Shown piece by piece: positions 1 to 7,222 of a stretch of 10,260 nucleotides of DNA (position 1 is the first letter of the stretch; each line of letters opens with the position of its first letter). The notes below the pieces were generated by a model. It was not told where the DNA came from, did no database searches, and saw nothing but the letters and a program-made list of their open reading frames with translations. The DNA is from Coxiellaceae bacterium UBA6002. GTDB taxonomy: Bacteria > Pseudomonadota > Gammaproteobacteria > UBA6002. A program made the translations under genes and the position numbers. Location of the stretch: contig DJAM01000117.1 of assembly GCA_002429595.1 (NCBI GenBank), positions 1 through 10,260 on the forward strand, given 5' to 3'.

Positions 1-55
1 CGGGACGTCGGCTGTTTTGTACGTGGAACCTCGGCTTTTTTAGGTGAAGAACTAT

Positions 56-105
56 GAGAGATTTTTTTTATCATGTTCAGAGCGGTTAAGTAAAAAAAAT
101 TTCTC
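56..105. repeat. AT-rich inverted repeat (15-bp arms, 20-nt loop)
   Basis: The arms are 56-70 (GAGAGA followed by eight T and an A) and 91-105 (T, eight A, then TTTCTC). They match at 14 of 15 positions when one is reverse-complemented, with a 20-nt spacer. As RNA this would be a long, weak A-U stem. It could be a bidirectional terminator for a gene ending left of the window, or the scar of a small element. The sequence does not decide between these, and no target-site duplication was recognised. Confidence 0.4.
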
Positions 106-237
106 CCTTAATTTTCTTTTAAGCTAACTCGTGCATAATACTATTCAACCTCAATAAAAGCTCTTCTATGCCATTCAAAATAATAATAATTTTATAGTTG
201 AAACTGATTATTCACATTAACGAAAGGGTTTGATTGC

Positions 238-933
238 ATGATTAAAGCTGTTGCATTAGATGTGTTGGAAAAAATAATTCCGTTGATTCTAATTGTATGT
301 TTGTTTTTAAATTTTTATCCTGATAACGGCAATTCATTTTTGGCTCCTTCGCCCAGTAATGCACTATTTAACAGGGCTGTAGCTTTTACCTTGCAGCATG
401 AAGGAAAATTAGAAAATGATAAAGCCGATGCGGGTGGGATTACTAATTATGGAATTTCATATGCTTTTTTATCAAAGTTTTTGATCCAGAATCCTCAATA
501 TTTATCGTATTTCGCATTAAATAATACTTCTCAAATTAATCCAGCAATCATCAAGAATTTAACCTTGCAACAAGCAATTCAAATATATAAAGACCAATGG
601 TGGGATAAAGACCACTTTGGTACTCTGAAAAACCAGCTCATTGCTATCAAAACTTTCGATTATTCTGTCAATATGGGATCCCCTCAGGCAATAAAATTAT
701 TACAAATGGCATGTCAGAACATATCTGAAACATCAAGGGTGACCGTGGATGGGCAATTAGATAACAACACAATCAATTTCATTAATAGTCTTAATTCCGC
801 TCAGGGCAATCAGCTTTTAAGCAATTATGAAAACATCACTTCGAATTATTACTACACTCTAAGCAAACTACATCCTGCAGATAAGAAATTTTTGGCAGGT
901 TGGTTGCAAAGAGCAAATGATAATAACTGCTAA
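238..933 (+). CDS. GH108-type N-acetylmuramidase (lysozyme-like) with N-terminal membrane anchor or signal
   Basis: Predicted peptidoglycan hydrolase of 231 residues. Residues 12-27 form one hydrophobic segment (IIPLILIVCLFLNFY), so the protein is exported or anchored in the inner membrane facing the periplasm; there is no good lipobox before Cys21. The GH108 catalytic domain starts near residue 45: HEG at 54-56 supplies the expected catalytic Glu55, followed by the family pattern D..DAGGITNYGIS (61-74). The YKDQWWD stretch (117-123) and DYSVNMG (141-147) are also typical. The C-terminal region carries DGQLDNNTINFIN (171-183), as in the peptidoglycan-binding type 3 domain (PF09374) usually fused to GH108, and ends with GWLQRAN (221-227). 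The start ATG is preceded by GAAAGGG about 9 nt upstream. Relatives are phage endolysins or secretion-associated muramidases such as ZliS. No phage genes surround it, which favours a host cell-wall remodelling or secretion role. The orphan gene 25 bp downstream is probably co-transcribed. Confidence 0.85.
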   Translation: MIKAVALDVLEKIIPLILIVCLFLNFYPDNGNSFLAPSPSNALFNRAVAFTLQHEGKLENDKADAGGITNYGISYAFLSKFLIQNPQYLSYFALNNTSQINPAIIKNLTLQQAIQIYKDQWWDKDHFGTLKNQLIAIKTFDYSVNMGSPQAIKLLQMACQNISETSRVTVDGQLDNNTINFINSLNSAQGNQLLSNYENITSNYYYTLSKLHPADKKFLAGWLQRANDNNC

Positions 934-958
934 TATCACAAGTTAACGGTAATTAATT

Positions 959-2833
959 ATGCAAAGTAAAAGATCCGGTACAGAATCTGGCAAAGAAGGA
1001 GAAAAAAGATCACGATCTGCAACTGAATTTTTTTCTAATACTTCCTCATTTGTGTGTCAAAGTGGACTCATGTTCGGTAGTCATTATTTACAAACAAGAA
1101 TGCTTGCTAACATGATTTGTAGTTCTCATTTAGATCGTGAAGAAGCAAGTAAGTTGCTGAATATTTTGGAGACCTATCGACAAAAGCTCATCCGAGAAAC
1201 ATTGCAATTTGACAGTTGTTATCCGGGCTATCGCTCTCCTAAGTCGAGTCATTATAACAGTAAGTCTTCACTTCTATCAGATCGAAGGGCTCTTTGTAAT
1301 CTAACCTTCGCACATATACAAATATTTCGCCTTCAGCGGTATTTGGAGCTAGAAGTTAAGAGCGTTGACGAATTATTCGCTCTTTATTGTACTGATCCTT
1401 TTATGTCAAAACTCATTAACGCCAAGCTATCTGGCTACAATAGAGTAGTGTCTAAAGATGATATTTGTGAAGCAATAGCCGAAAGATTGTCAGAACAAAT
1501 TGGTCGTATAGCAGGAGAAAGTAATTCTTTTAACCGCCAACCATTTTCCAAAAGTGATGTGATGGTACAATTAGCTCAAGTACAACAACATATTTCTTGG
1601 CATCCTCACGAACTCACAAGAATATACAACACGCAAGCCTCGACAAGTTGTCCGAATCTTTGCAAAATACTAATGCTCTATCCTGAATTTGATGCTGAAC
1701 CCTTTATTGAGCAGTTGCTAACTCATTTAGACTCCAATGCGCCTGTTACTTGCAAATCACTTTATGCCTATTATTTTTCCGAGCTCCTAAAATATTCTCT
1801 GAATAAAGAACTGCTAAAAAATTATTTTCAAATTTTTCTCGACAAAATTCATACTCTTAACCTTATTTTAACTCCGGAAACGCTACGCAATTGTCAGGAT
1901 ACTTTGGAGCACTATGAATGCAATGATAATCATAAAAAATTGTTAGCTGCTAGCATTGCCACATTGAAACAACATTATCTTGTCTATGCTACCGAGGTGT
2001 TAGAAACAATTGAATGTGACTGCTTTTATACTAAGTTAGGCCTATTGCAAGGATTTATTTTAGAAGGTTGTCAGTATTTGGAAGGTGATACTTTAAATAG
2101 CTTTATCAATATCATTAAGGTTTCACTAAAGTATTCGAATTTAACTGCATTGGCATGTGCCACTATGTTACATAACTTGCCTGCCTCATTAAATGGACAT
2201 GAAACTTTAAACCAAATGCTCATCGATCTTTGTCAATTCCAATTTACTGTGCTAGGTGATTTCACGGCGGAGGCTGATGATGCCAATATCTTTGCTTATT
2301 TGATGATGAGTAATGTCCTGACTCGCCGCGCTGAACTAAGTAAGCTATCTGGTTTCGAGAGTGCAGCATCTGATGTCATCATGCGCTACATTCAAACGAT
2401 AAGTAGTCACTGTGTCGAATTAGAATATTTCTCTAGTTATGAAATTATGATTTTACTTTATGAATTTTTGAAAGTAGTGCAACCACCTGTACACATTCTT
2501 GCGCGCCTTGGAGGCTATATTAAACAGACTCTAAACCAGATGTGCAGTCCCGAACAAGAAGATGACGAGCTTGTAGACGAAGAAAAAGAAGAACTAAAAG
2601 ACGAATGTAAAAATATTCTTGTCAAATTTTTACTAATAGTTGTAGCATTTTGTCCTTCCGGCAGAGCTGATCTTTTTGAAACCCCACTCCAAAAATATGT
2701 ATTTGCCGAAAAACCGTTTCAGGGTAAAGAGCCACATGTTGATACTCTTTTTGATGGTGTTATTAATCAATGCAAAAAAATGCTATTGGAAACGCCAGCT
2801 GCTGCAATTGTTGCCACACCAAAAATGGGTTAG
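959..2833 (+). CDS. Orphan 624-residue protein, mostly alpha-helical, cytosolic-looking
   Basis: I do not recognise a family. The protein has no signal peptide and no obvious membrane span. Residues 1-25 are polar and basic/Ser-rich (KRSGTESGKEGEKRSRS). The rest is Leu-rich with regularly spaced amphipathic stretches, suggesting an all-helical, possibly solenoid fold, and it is unusually Cys-rich for a bacterial cytosolic protein. A strongly acidic segment lies at about residues 532-549 (DDELVDEEKEELKDE), 75 residues from the C-terminus. It starts 25 bp after the muramidase stop on the same strand, with only a weak ribosome binding site (AACGGT), so translation may depend on the upstream gene. 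Large helical orphans with disordered basic N-termini are common among secreted effectors of Legionellales, but this is inference; the acidic block lies further from the end than in typical Dot/Icm signals. It ends 7 bp before the convergent dehydratase remnant. Confidence 0.8.
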   Translation: MQSKRSGTESGKEGEKRSRSATEFFSNTSSFVCQSGLMFGSHYLQTRMLANMICSSHLDREEASKLLNILETYRQKLIRETLQFDSCYPGYRSPKSSHYNSKSSLLSDRRALCNLTFAHIQIFRLQRYLELEVKSVDELFALYCTDPFMSKLINAKLSGYNRVVSKDDICEAIAERLSEQIGRIAGESNSFNRQPFSKSDVMVQLAQVQQHISWHPHELTRIYNTQASTSCPNLCKILMLYPEFDAEPFIEQLLTHLDSNAPVTCKSLYAYYFSELLKYSLNKELLKNYFQIFLDKIHTLNLILTPETLRNCQDTLEHYECNDNHKKLLAASIATLKQHYLVYATEVLETIECDCFYTKLGLLQGFILEGCQYLEGDTLNSFINIIKVSLKYSNLTALACATMLHNLPASLNGHETLNQMLIDLCQFQFTVLGDFTAEADDANIFAYLMMSNVLTRRAELSKLSGFESAASDVIMRYIQTISSHCVELEYFSSYEIMILLYEFLKVVQPPVHILARLGGYIKQTLNQMCSPEQEDDELVDEEKEELKDECKNILVKFLLIVVAFCPSGRADLFETPLQKYVFAEKPFQGKEPHVDTLFDGVINQCKKMLLETPAAAIVATPKMG

Positions 2834-2840
2834 ATTTAGT

Positions 2841-3373
2841 CTACATTCCAAGTGACGGACTTGTTGAAGAGTCACTGCTCTTCATAACTGTTGCACATAG
2901 CGATTCCCAACCTGCTTTCTGACCAGTTTGAATAGCATTTTTGCATCTATTAATAAAGTCATTATCAACCTTATCGTAAAAGCTCAACATTTCTCTAATA
3001 TTTAATTGACCTGAAGCGGACTGTGCAGCTCCGTTAGCTGCAAAAGTAATATAGCTCCCGCATAGCGGACCTAATAATCGTGTGACCTTTCCAGCTTCAC
3101 CCATGCAAACTGCAATCATCTCCTCTTGTGAATATTTATTCATCAAAAATTGTAAAATTCTGAGCGAATCCTCTTGAGTATTGGCATGGACTGCGACTTT
3201 AATAATATCAGGTCGGTGGGCTCGTATTTGATACGCAATTTCTTGTGATCCTTGAGGTAATCAACTCTTAATTCAATCATCTCTGCTTCTTGCTGTGCGA
3301 TTTCTAATTGTTTGATAAAGTCAGCTAAATTTTCACCAGTAACCGCAACACAAATTTTTGATTTGGCTTGCAT
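2841..3373 (-). pseudogene. aroD: Type I 3-dehydroquinate dehydratase (AroD family), internally deleted and frameshifted
   Basis: Two frames together give the ends of a type I dehydroquinate dehydratase, the Schiff-base TIM barrel converting 3-dehydroquinate to 3-dehydroshikimate. The N-terminal part (from ATG at 3373) reads KICVAVTGENLADF...MIELRVDYL, the family's first strands. The C-terminal part, in another frame, reads PQGSQEIAYQIRAHRPD, IIKVAVHANTQED, MGEAGKVTRLLGP, FAANGAAQSASGQL. It keeps the Schiff-base Lys (IIKVAV), the Arg of TRLLGP and the SASGQ loop. Compared from memory with E. coli AroD, about 95 residues between VDYL and PQGSQE are missing, including the equivalents of Glu86 and His143. 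The junction is near 3250-3260 and is out of frame: in the N-terminal frame translation stops at about 3143. The ATG at 3373 has GGAG 6 nt upstream, better than the TTG at 3385. It is last in the operon, 78 nt after the hydrolase. A functional enzyme is very unlikely. Confidence 0.85.
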
Positions 3374-3451
3374 TATGATCTCCAAATTATTAATTTTATT
3401 AGCTGCAAATGGTTTGACCCCTAACTGGGCTCAAAATAAAATTTTTTTGTT

Positions 3452-4159
3452 TCACTCTAACCAAAGTCTAATAAGTGCAGTAAGTGCCTGCGGTCTTTCA
3501 ATAGATGGCATATGACCGCACTCCTCAATAACGGCGAGTTTAGCATGGGGAATTTTAGTTTTGATGGCTTCCTGCTCTTTAAGAGTGAAGAAAGGATCCT
3601 GATGACCATAAATCAGCAACGTGGGGCATTTAATTTTATGAAGACTTCCAACTGTATCCCTGCTATTCATTTCAGCCAGAAGTTGATTGATTAGTCCTTC
3701 AGTTGGAAACCTTGCTTGACTCTTTTCAACTAGGTTTAAAAGTGCTTTTTTTTCTGTATGATATTGATAAAACAGATTTGAGGTTACTTCCTTGAGCAGC
3801 TCAGCTCTTTGATTGTTTTTTAAACATTGCAAAGCTTTAATAAAAAAATTATTAAGATCCGGCATGGATTGACCAGTCCAAGTGGAGACCAAAATGAGCT
3901 TGTTTATCTTTTCAGGAAAATGAATCGCTAAAAATTGTGCCACCCAACCGCCGATTGAATGTCCGACTACACTAAAATTTCCTGGGGCATCGTTAAGCAC
4001 TGCTTCGGCCATTTTGTCAATGGTATCAGCAGTGGTTACTGTTATAACTCGAACATCAATAATATCCTGAAGATGTTCAATCTGATGCTGCCATAACATC
4101 TCATTACCACCCCAACCGGGTAAGATAATCAACGACGGTTTCGTTCGGGTCTTATTCAT
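3452..4159 (-). CDS. Alpha/beta hydrolase fold enzyme (BioH/MenH-like esterase)
   Basis: About 235 residues if started at the ATG at 4159. This start (MNKTRTKPS) overlaps the end of the dehydrogenase by 8 bp in an ATGAATAA arrangement, indicating translational coupling; an earlier in-frame start at 4192 would add 11 residues and overlap by 41 bp. Numbered from the longer start, the oxyanion loop is LPGWGGNE (24-31), the nucleophile elbow is GHSIGG with Ser79, the acid is Asp199 in YGHQDPFF, and the base is His227 in ECGHMPSIERP. All catalytic parts are present and the length is normal for small carboxylesterase or MenH/BioH-type members. The fold fixes the chemistry (ester, thioester or C-C bond cleavage) but not the substrate. 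It is third gene of the minus-strand operon, so it probably acts on the product or precursor of the neighbouring dehydrogenase. Confidence 0.88.
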   Translation of the reverse strand: MNKTRTKPSLIILPGWGGNEMLWQHQIEHLQDIIDVRVITVTTADTIDKMAEAVLNDAPGNFSVVGHSIGGWVAQFLAIHFPEKINKLILVSTWTGQSMPDLNNFFIKALQCLKNNQRAELLKEVTSNLFYQYHTEKKALLNLVEKSQARFPTEGLINQLLAEMNSRDTVGSLHKIKCPTLLIYGHQDPFFTLKEQEAIKTKIPHAKLAVIEECGHMPSIERPQALTALIRLWLE

Positions 4160-4940
4160 ATATTTCAATTCCACAATAAGTATAGCCACCATCTACGCGA
4201 ATTATTGTACCGGTCATATAACTGGAGGCTTCAGAAGCAAGTAATAACAGCGCACCGGTTAATTCTTCGGGCTCTGCGGGTCTTTTCATTGGGATGGCGT
4301 CTCGCCATTTAGCACCTTCAGGACCTGATAAAATATCTTTAACCATGGCTGTGCTCATCCAGCCTGGCGCAAGGCAATTAACTCGAATGCCGTATGGAAT
4401 CAATTCCATCGCCATATTACGCGTTAAATGTTCGACTCCTGCTTTTGATGACGCATACGCAGTTCGTTTAAGTTGTGATCGATAGCCAAGTGATGATGAG
4501 ACATTAATGATTTTGCCTTTAATGTCATGCTCAATCATATAACGCGCTACTTCGGTTGCTGCTAACCAAGTACCTTTAAGATTGACCCGTAACACCTCAT
4601 CCCATTCTTCTTCCGGAATTTCAAAAGTTGTTTTATCACCCCCTAAAATGCCAGCACAATTCACGAGGATATCAATCTTACCAAACTTCTGTTCGGTTAG
4701 AGTGATTAAATTTTCAAGATCAGATTTTTTGGTGGTGTCACACCTGATCGCAATAACTTTTTCAGAATTCAGATCAAGTTCTTTTATGATGGTTTGCAGT
4801 TGCTCTATCTCGAGGTCGCTCAAAGATACTCTGGCACCCGCATCGAGGAGAATTTTAATCATTTCTTGACCAAGCCCACCAGCAGCACCGACAACAATCG
4901 CGACTTGGTTTTCTAGAGAGAAGAGTGAAGTCCATTTCAT
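4152..4940 (-). CDS. Short-chain dehydrogenase/reductase (classical SDR, probably NAD-dependent)
   Basis: Classical SDR of about 262 residues. Numbered from a TTG one codon upstream of the ATG, it shows the cofactor loop GAAGGLG (19-25), Asp43 at the end of the second strand (favours NAD(H) over NADP(H)), CDT at 68-70, NCAG (95-98), Asn121 in VNLKG, Ser150 in NVSSS, and Tyr163/Lys167 in YASSK. APGW (192-195) and VDGGY (250-254) complete the family pattern. The ATG at 4940 has AAGGA 9 nt upstream; the TTG at 4943 would have 6-nt spacing, so either start is possible. The sequence resembles gluconate 5-dehydrogenase and 3-oxoacyl-ACP-reductase-like SDRs; the substrate cannot be read from sequence. 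It lies 93 nt after the UPF0261 gene and overlaps the hydrolase, so it is an operon member. Confidence 0.92.
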   Translation of the reverse strand: MKWTSLFSLENQVAIVVGAAGGLGQEMIKILLDAGARVSLSDLEIEQLQTIIKELDLNSEKVIAIRCDTTKKSDLENLITLTEQKFGKIDILVNCAGILGGDKTTFEIPEEEWDEVLRVNLKGTWLAATEVARYMIEHDIKGKIINVSSSLGYRSQLKRTAYASSKAGVEHLTRNMAMELIPYGIRVNCLAPGWMSTAMVKDILSGPEGAKWRDAIPMKRPAEPEELTGALLLLASEASSYMTGTIIRVDGGYTYCGIEIYE

Positions 4941-5033
4941 CAATACTTATCCTTACTATGCCGCAAATTTTTCTATAAAAATTTTGCCACTTTTTTGACG
5001 AAAGTAAAAGAGATGAACATAAAGTCACATCAT

Positions 5034-6416
5034 TTAAGAAAAGCTATGGGCTCGCTCTAGCCGGTGCTGATCTGTATTTGGATTTTGAGGCTCTTGTATA
5101 CTTGAATTAAAAAACTTACCGACTACCTTCGATGCATAATTTTGATTTTCAGCCATTGCTTTTAGCAACCAAGATACTGCTAATTCCGCAAATTGTGGAT
5201 CGTTGATATGACAATCAACCTCTATGACTTCGATATGATCACAATGCAGCTTTATCAAACGTTTGAGCTCAGCAAACAAAAACGCATCTGCACAAGGATC
5301 ATACCATGGAAATTCTTTGTTTGCTGGATGATCAAACACTGAGATACCTTTCAATGGTAATAATACTTTAATTACACTTTGCGCCTGGTGAAAATTATCA
5401 ACCACATGCTGCGCAATGCGTCTCAATTCTTGAAAGGTGGGTCTCATTACCGTCACTTCATCTGTAGCTTTATACAAAGTTCTTCCTTTGAAGCGAGGGT
5501 CATTTATATCCACTTCACTTGTGCGTAGATTGATCATATCCAAACATCCAGGCACAAAAACTTGAGCAATTTTCTTTTTAATTGCTGCCTTCAAACGAAG
5601 CGGCCCCGCACTATAAACACCACCCCCATATAAATCGGCTAATTCAGTTGGCGTTATTTCTAATACTCCTTGGAATTTACCTTCAGTGATTAATGCTTCC
5701 ATATTTTTTCCACCCGAGCCTACAACATGGAATGGATAAATTTCATAACCTTGTTCTTTTAAACGGGCTGAACAAGTTTCAACGCATCTTGTTGTCGTTC
5801 CGAATTGCGACACCGCAATTTTGAGTTTAATTGGCCGATTTTTTTTTAAATAATGACGTGCCATTATTCTACCCATCAGCGCACCGACTGCTTCTACTAT
5901 GATATCTTCTAGAGCCGAGTTTAAATCGGAACCAATATCGGTGAGAGAGTTGATTAAATAAATATTACTAAAGTGTCTTGTGAAATGATGATTTTCATGC
6001 TGTGCTACAGTAGAAATACAAATCGACGGAATATCCGGAAACTCACGTAAAAATGTAGTAACAAGCTCAGTGCCATTAGTGCCACCCACTCCAATAATAC
6101 CGTCAGTTTTGAGATTAAATGCATTTTCCCCCACCGCAGCACTTATACCCTTCTTAATAATTGCTACCGCATTTGCTCGATTTTGAGATCTAATTTCTTC
6201 GATGTTTCTACCAGCTGCTTTCGCAAATATCGAATCATCATAATCAATGCGATATGCCTTCGAACATTTCAAACCGCCAAGATTAATCCGTATGCAAGTC
6301 GCTCCTGAGGCGATGACAAGATTTGCGATTTCCTCAAGAACCTCACCTTTACTATCCCATGTTCCAATGACAATAATTTGAGGAATTCTTACTTCATTAA
6401 CGAATTTACCAAGCAT
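5034..6416 (-). CDS. UPF0261 / Tm-1-like ATP-binding-domain protein
   Basis: 460-residue member of the UPF0261 family, whose N-terminal domain is related to the ATP-binding part of the tomato Tm-1 resistance protein. Family signatures in order: IGTWDSKGE (17-25), GVGGTNGTEL (109-118), FGTTTRCVE (205-213), FHVVGSGGKNMEALI (229-243), EITPTELADLYGGGVYSAGPLRL (253-275), VPGCLDM (288-294), VTVMRPTFQEL (321-331) and LPLKGISVFD (353-362), followed by the acidic DPCADAFLFAEL (373-384). The tail after about residue 425 (polar, ending RAHSFS) looks like a lineage extension beyond the usual length of roughly 400. The biochemical role is not established; bacterial members often sit beside TIM-barrel enzymes in catabolic clusters. 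Start ATG 6416 has a modest AGTAGG about 10 nt upstream. It is the first gene of the operon, divergent from the PAS-LuxR gene, which probably controls it. Confidence 0.9.
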   Translation of the reverse strand: MLGKFVNEVRIPQIIVIGTWDSKGEVLEEIANLVIASGATCIRINLGGLKCSKAYRIDYDDSIFAKAAGRNIEEIRSQNRANAVAIIKKGISAAVGENAFNLKTDGIIGVGGTNGTELVTTFLREFPDIPSICISTVAQHENHHFTRHFSNIYLINSLTDIGSDLNSALEDIIVEAVGALMGRIMARHYLKKNRPIKLKIAVSQFGTTTRCVETCSARLKEQGYEIYPFHVVGSGGKNMEALITEGKFQGVLEITPTELADLYGGGVYSAGPLRLKAAIKKKIAQVFVPGCLDMINLRTSEVDINDPRFKGRTLYKATDEVTVMRPTFQELRRIAQHVVDNFHQAQSVIKVLLPLKGISVFDHPANKEFPWYDPCADAFLFAELKRLIKLHCDHIEVIEVDCHINDPQFAELAVSWLLKAMAENQNYASKVVGKFFNSSIQEPQNPNTDQHRLERAHSFS

Positions 6417-6443
6417 AACTTATGTACCTACTCAATTTTTTGA

Positions 6444-6472
6444 ATTGTCAGCTTAAATAATTAGATTTGCAA
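6444..6472 (-). promoter_or_regulatory. Weak candidate promoter for the UPF0261 operon
   Basis: On the minus strand TTGCAA (6467-6472) and GACAAT (6444-6449) are separated by 17 nt; each matches the sigma70 consensus at 4 of 6 positions. The 29-bp palindrome abuts and slightly overlaps the -35 hexamer on its upstream side, the usual placement for an activator helping a weak promoter. Assignment is tentative because other hexamer pairs of similar quality can be drawn in this AT-rich stretch. Confidence 0.3.
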
Positions 6473-6500
6473 AAAATACCGTAGAATCTACGCTATTTTT
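6472..6500. promoter_or_regulatory. 29-bp palindrome in divergent promoter region, candidate operator
   Basis: The core CGTAGA-A-TCTACG (6480-6492) is a perfect inverted repeat around one base. After one C/C mismatch (6479 and 6493) pairing continues for seven more bases (AAAAATA against TATTTTT), giving 13 of 14 paired positions. It lies between the divergently transcribed UPF0261 operon and the PAS-LuxR gene, the expected position of the regulator's own dimer site. It could in principle fold as RNA and terminate, but no gene ends here, so an operator is preferred. Confidence 0.6.
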
Positions 6501-6502
6501 CC

Positions 6503-6516
6503 AACTGTTAACCGTT
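6503..6516. promoter_or_regulatory. Second short palindrome centred on GTTAAC
   Basis: AACTGTTAACCGTT matches its own reverse complement at 12 of 14 positions. It lies three bases beyond the larger palindrome and about 18 bp upstream of the -35 hexamer of the regulator gene. It may be a second, unrelated binding site; short AT-rich palindromes also occur by chance. Confidence 0.3.
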
Positions 6517-6533
6517 CATTTTGCTATTTTTAA

Positions 6534-6562
6534 TTGAATTCATTATTAAAAACCAATACAAT
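6534..6562 (+). promoter_or_regulatory. Sigma70-type promoter of the PAS-LuxR gene
   Basis: TTGAAT (6534-6539; 4 of 6 to consensus) and TACAAT (6557-6562; 5 of 6) are separated by exactly 17 nt. The predicted transcription start, about 6569, leaves a leader of roughly 24 nt before the GTG start codon. Confidence 0.55.
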
Positions 6563-6592
6563 AAACTGTGCTTCATTAAATAGAATAAATTT

Positions 6593-7216
6593 GTGTTAAA
6601 CATAGATCCTAATCAAGTAACGAATTTCTTTTTTGCAAAAGATCTTTGCGGAAAGTTTTATTTTTGTAATGAAAACTTTGCTGCAGCTGCAGGATTAGAT
6701 AGTCCGCATCAAATTCTTGGAAAAACAGATAAGCAGCTAATCTGGCGTAAACAAGCTGCCGTTTTTCAAAATGGCGATCACGATGTTCTCAAAGGGCACA
6801 CTTTCGTTAACATCGAAGAAAGCATGCTTCAGTCTAATAAACTTGCAACAATACTTGTCACCAAACAAAAATTTATCAATAAGCAAGATCAATGCATTGG
6901 CGTAATAGGCTCATTCATCGACATTACAGGCTATCAACTCCAAAAGAAATCTGGCTATTATGATGTGAAAACTGGTCGATTTTATTTAGGAGAAAATTTT
7001 GGTAATGCTCACCTTTCACCACAGCAATATCGAATTTTTAAATACATTCTTTTAGGCTATAGTTCAAAGCAAACTGCCGATCGGCTATTTATTTCTCAGC
7101 GAACTGTTGAAGCCTACACAAATACGATCAAACATAAGCTCCAATGTCATACTAAGGGTGATATTATTGCTACTGCCATTTGTGCTGGTCTAACACATGC
7201 TTTAGACTTAAATTAA
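6593..7216 (+). CDS. PAS-domain LuxR-family transcriptional regulator
   Basis: 207-residue regulator with a single sensor domain and a DNA-binding domain. Residues about 8-116 form a PAS domain (NFFFAKDLCGKFYFCNENFA at the start, LGKTDKQLIW at 42-51, GVIGSFIDITGYQ at 103-115 as the last strand). Residues 140-201 form a LuxR/GerE helix-turn-helix: LSPQQYRIFKYILLGYSSKQ, TADRLFISQRTVEAYTNTIKHKL (161-183). There is no receiver or autoinducer-binding domain and no membrane span, so it should sense a cytosolic ligand or redox state. The start is GTG: a stop codon lies in frame at 6581 and the PAS domain begins almost immediately; no strong Shine-Dalgarno precedes it. Its divergent placement and the intervening palindrome make it the likely local regulator of the minus-strand operon and possibly of itself. 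It ends 6 bp from the convergent hydrolase pseudogene. Confidence 0.9.
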   Translation: MLNIDPNQVTNFFFAKDLCGKFYFCNENFAAAAGLDSPHQILGKTDKQLIWRKQAAVFQNGDHDVLKGHTFVNIEESMLQSNKLATILVTKQKFINKQDQCIGVIGSFIDITGYQLQKKSGYYDVKTGRFYLGENFGNAHLSPQQYRIFKYILLGYSSKQTADRLFISQRTVEAYTNTIKHKLQCHTKGDIIATAICAGLTHALDLN

Positions 7217-7222
7217 AATAAC

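Noticed and set aside
1..57. Open frame entering from the left edge and stopping with TGA at 55-57 (18 codons, ending GTSAFLGEEL)
   Set aside because: Too short to recognise any family; an open stretch of this length is expected by chance. It could be a real C-terminus, but nothing here supports it.
134..139. CATAAT as -10 element for the muramidase gene
   Set aside because: No acceptable -35 hexamer at 16-18 nt and AT-rich surroundings give many equal candidates.
2865..2884. 7-bp stem (TGAAGAG / CTCTTCA) near the convergent gene ends as a terminator
   Set aside because: It lies inside the dehydratase coding sequence, has a short stem and no T-tract.
3312..3694. Plus-strand open frames opposite the dehydratase remnant and the hydrolase
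   Set aside because: They lie antisense to conserved coding sequence and show no family pattern.
4294..4869. Plus-strand open frames opposite the dehydrogenase (4294-4485 and 4582-4869)
   Set aside because: They are antisense shadows of a clearly conserved SDR gene, without recognisable protein features.
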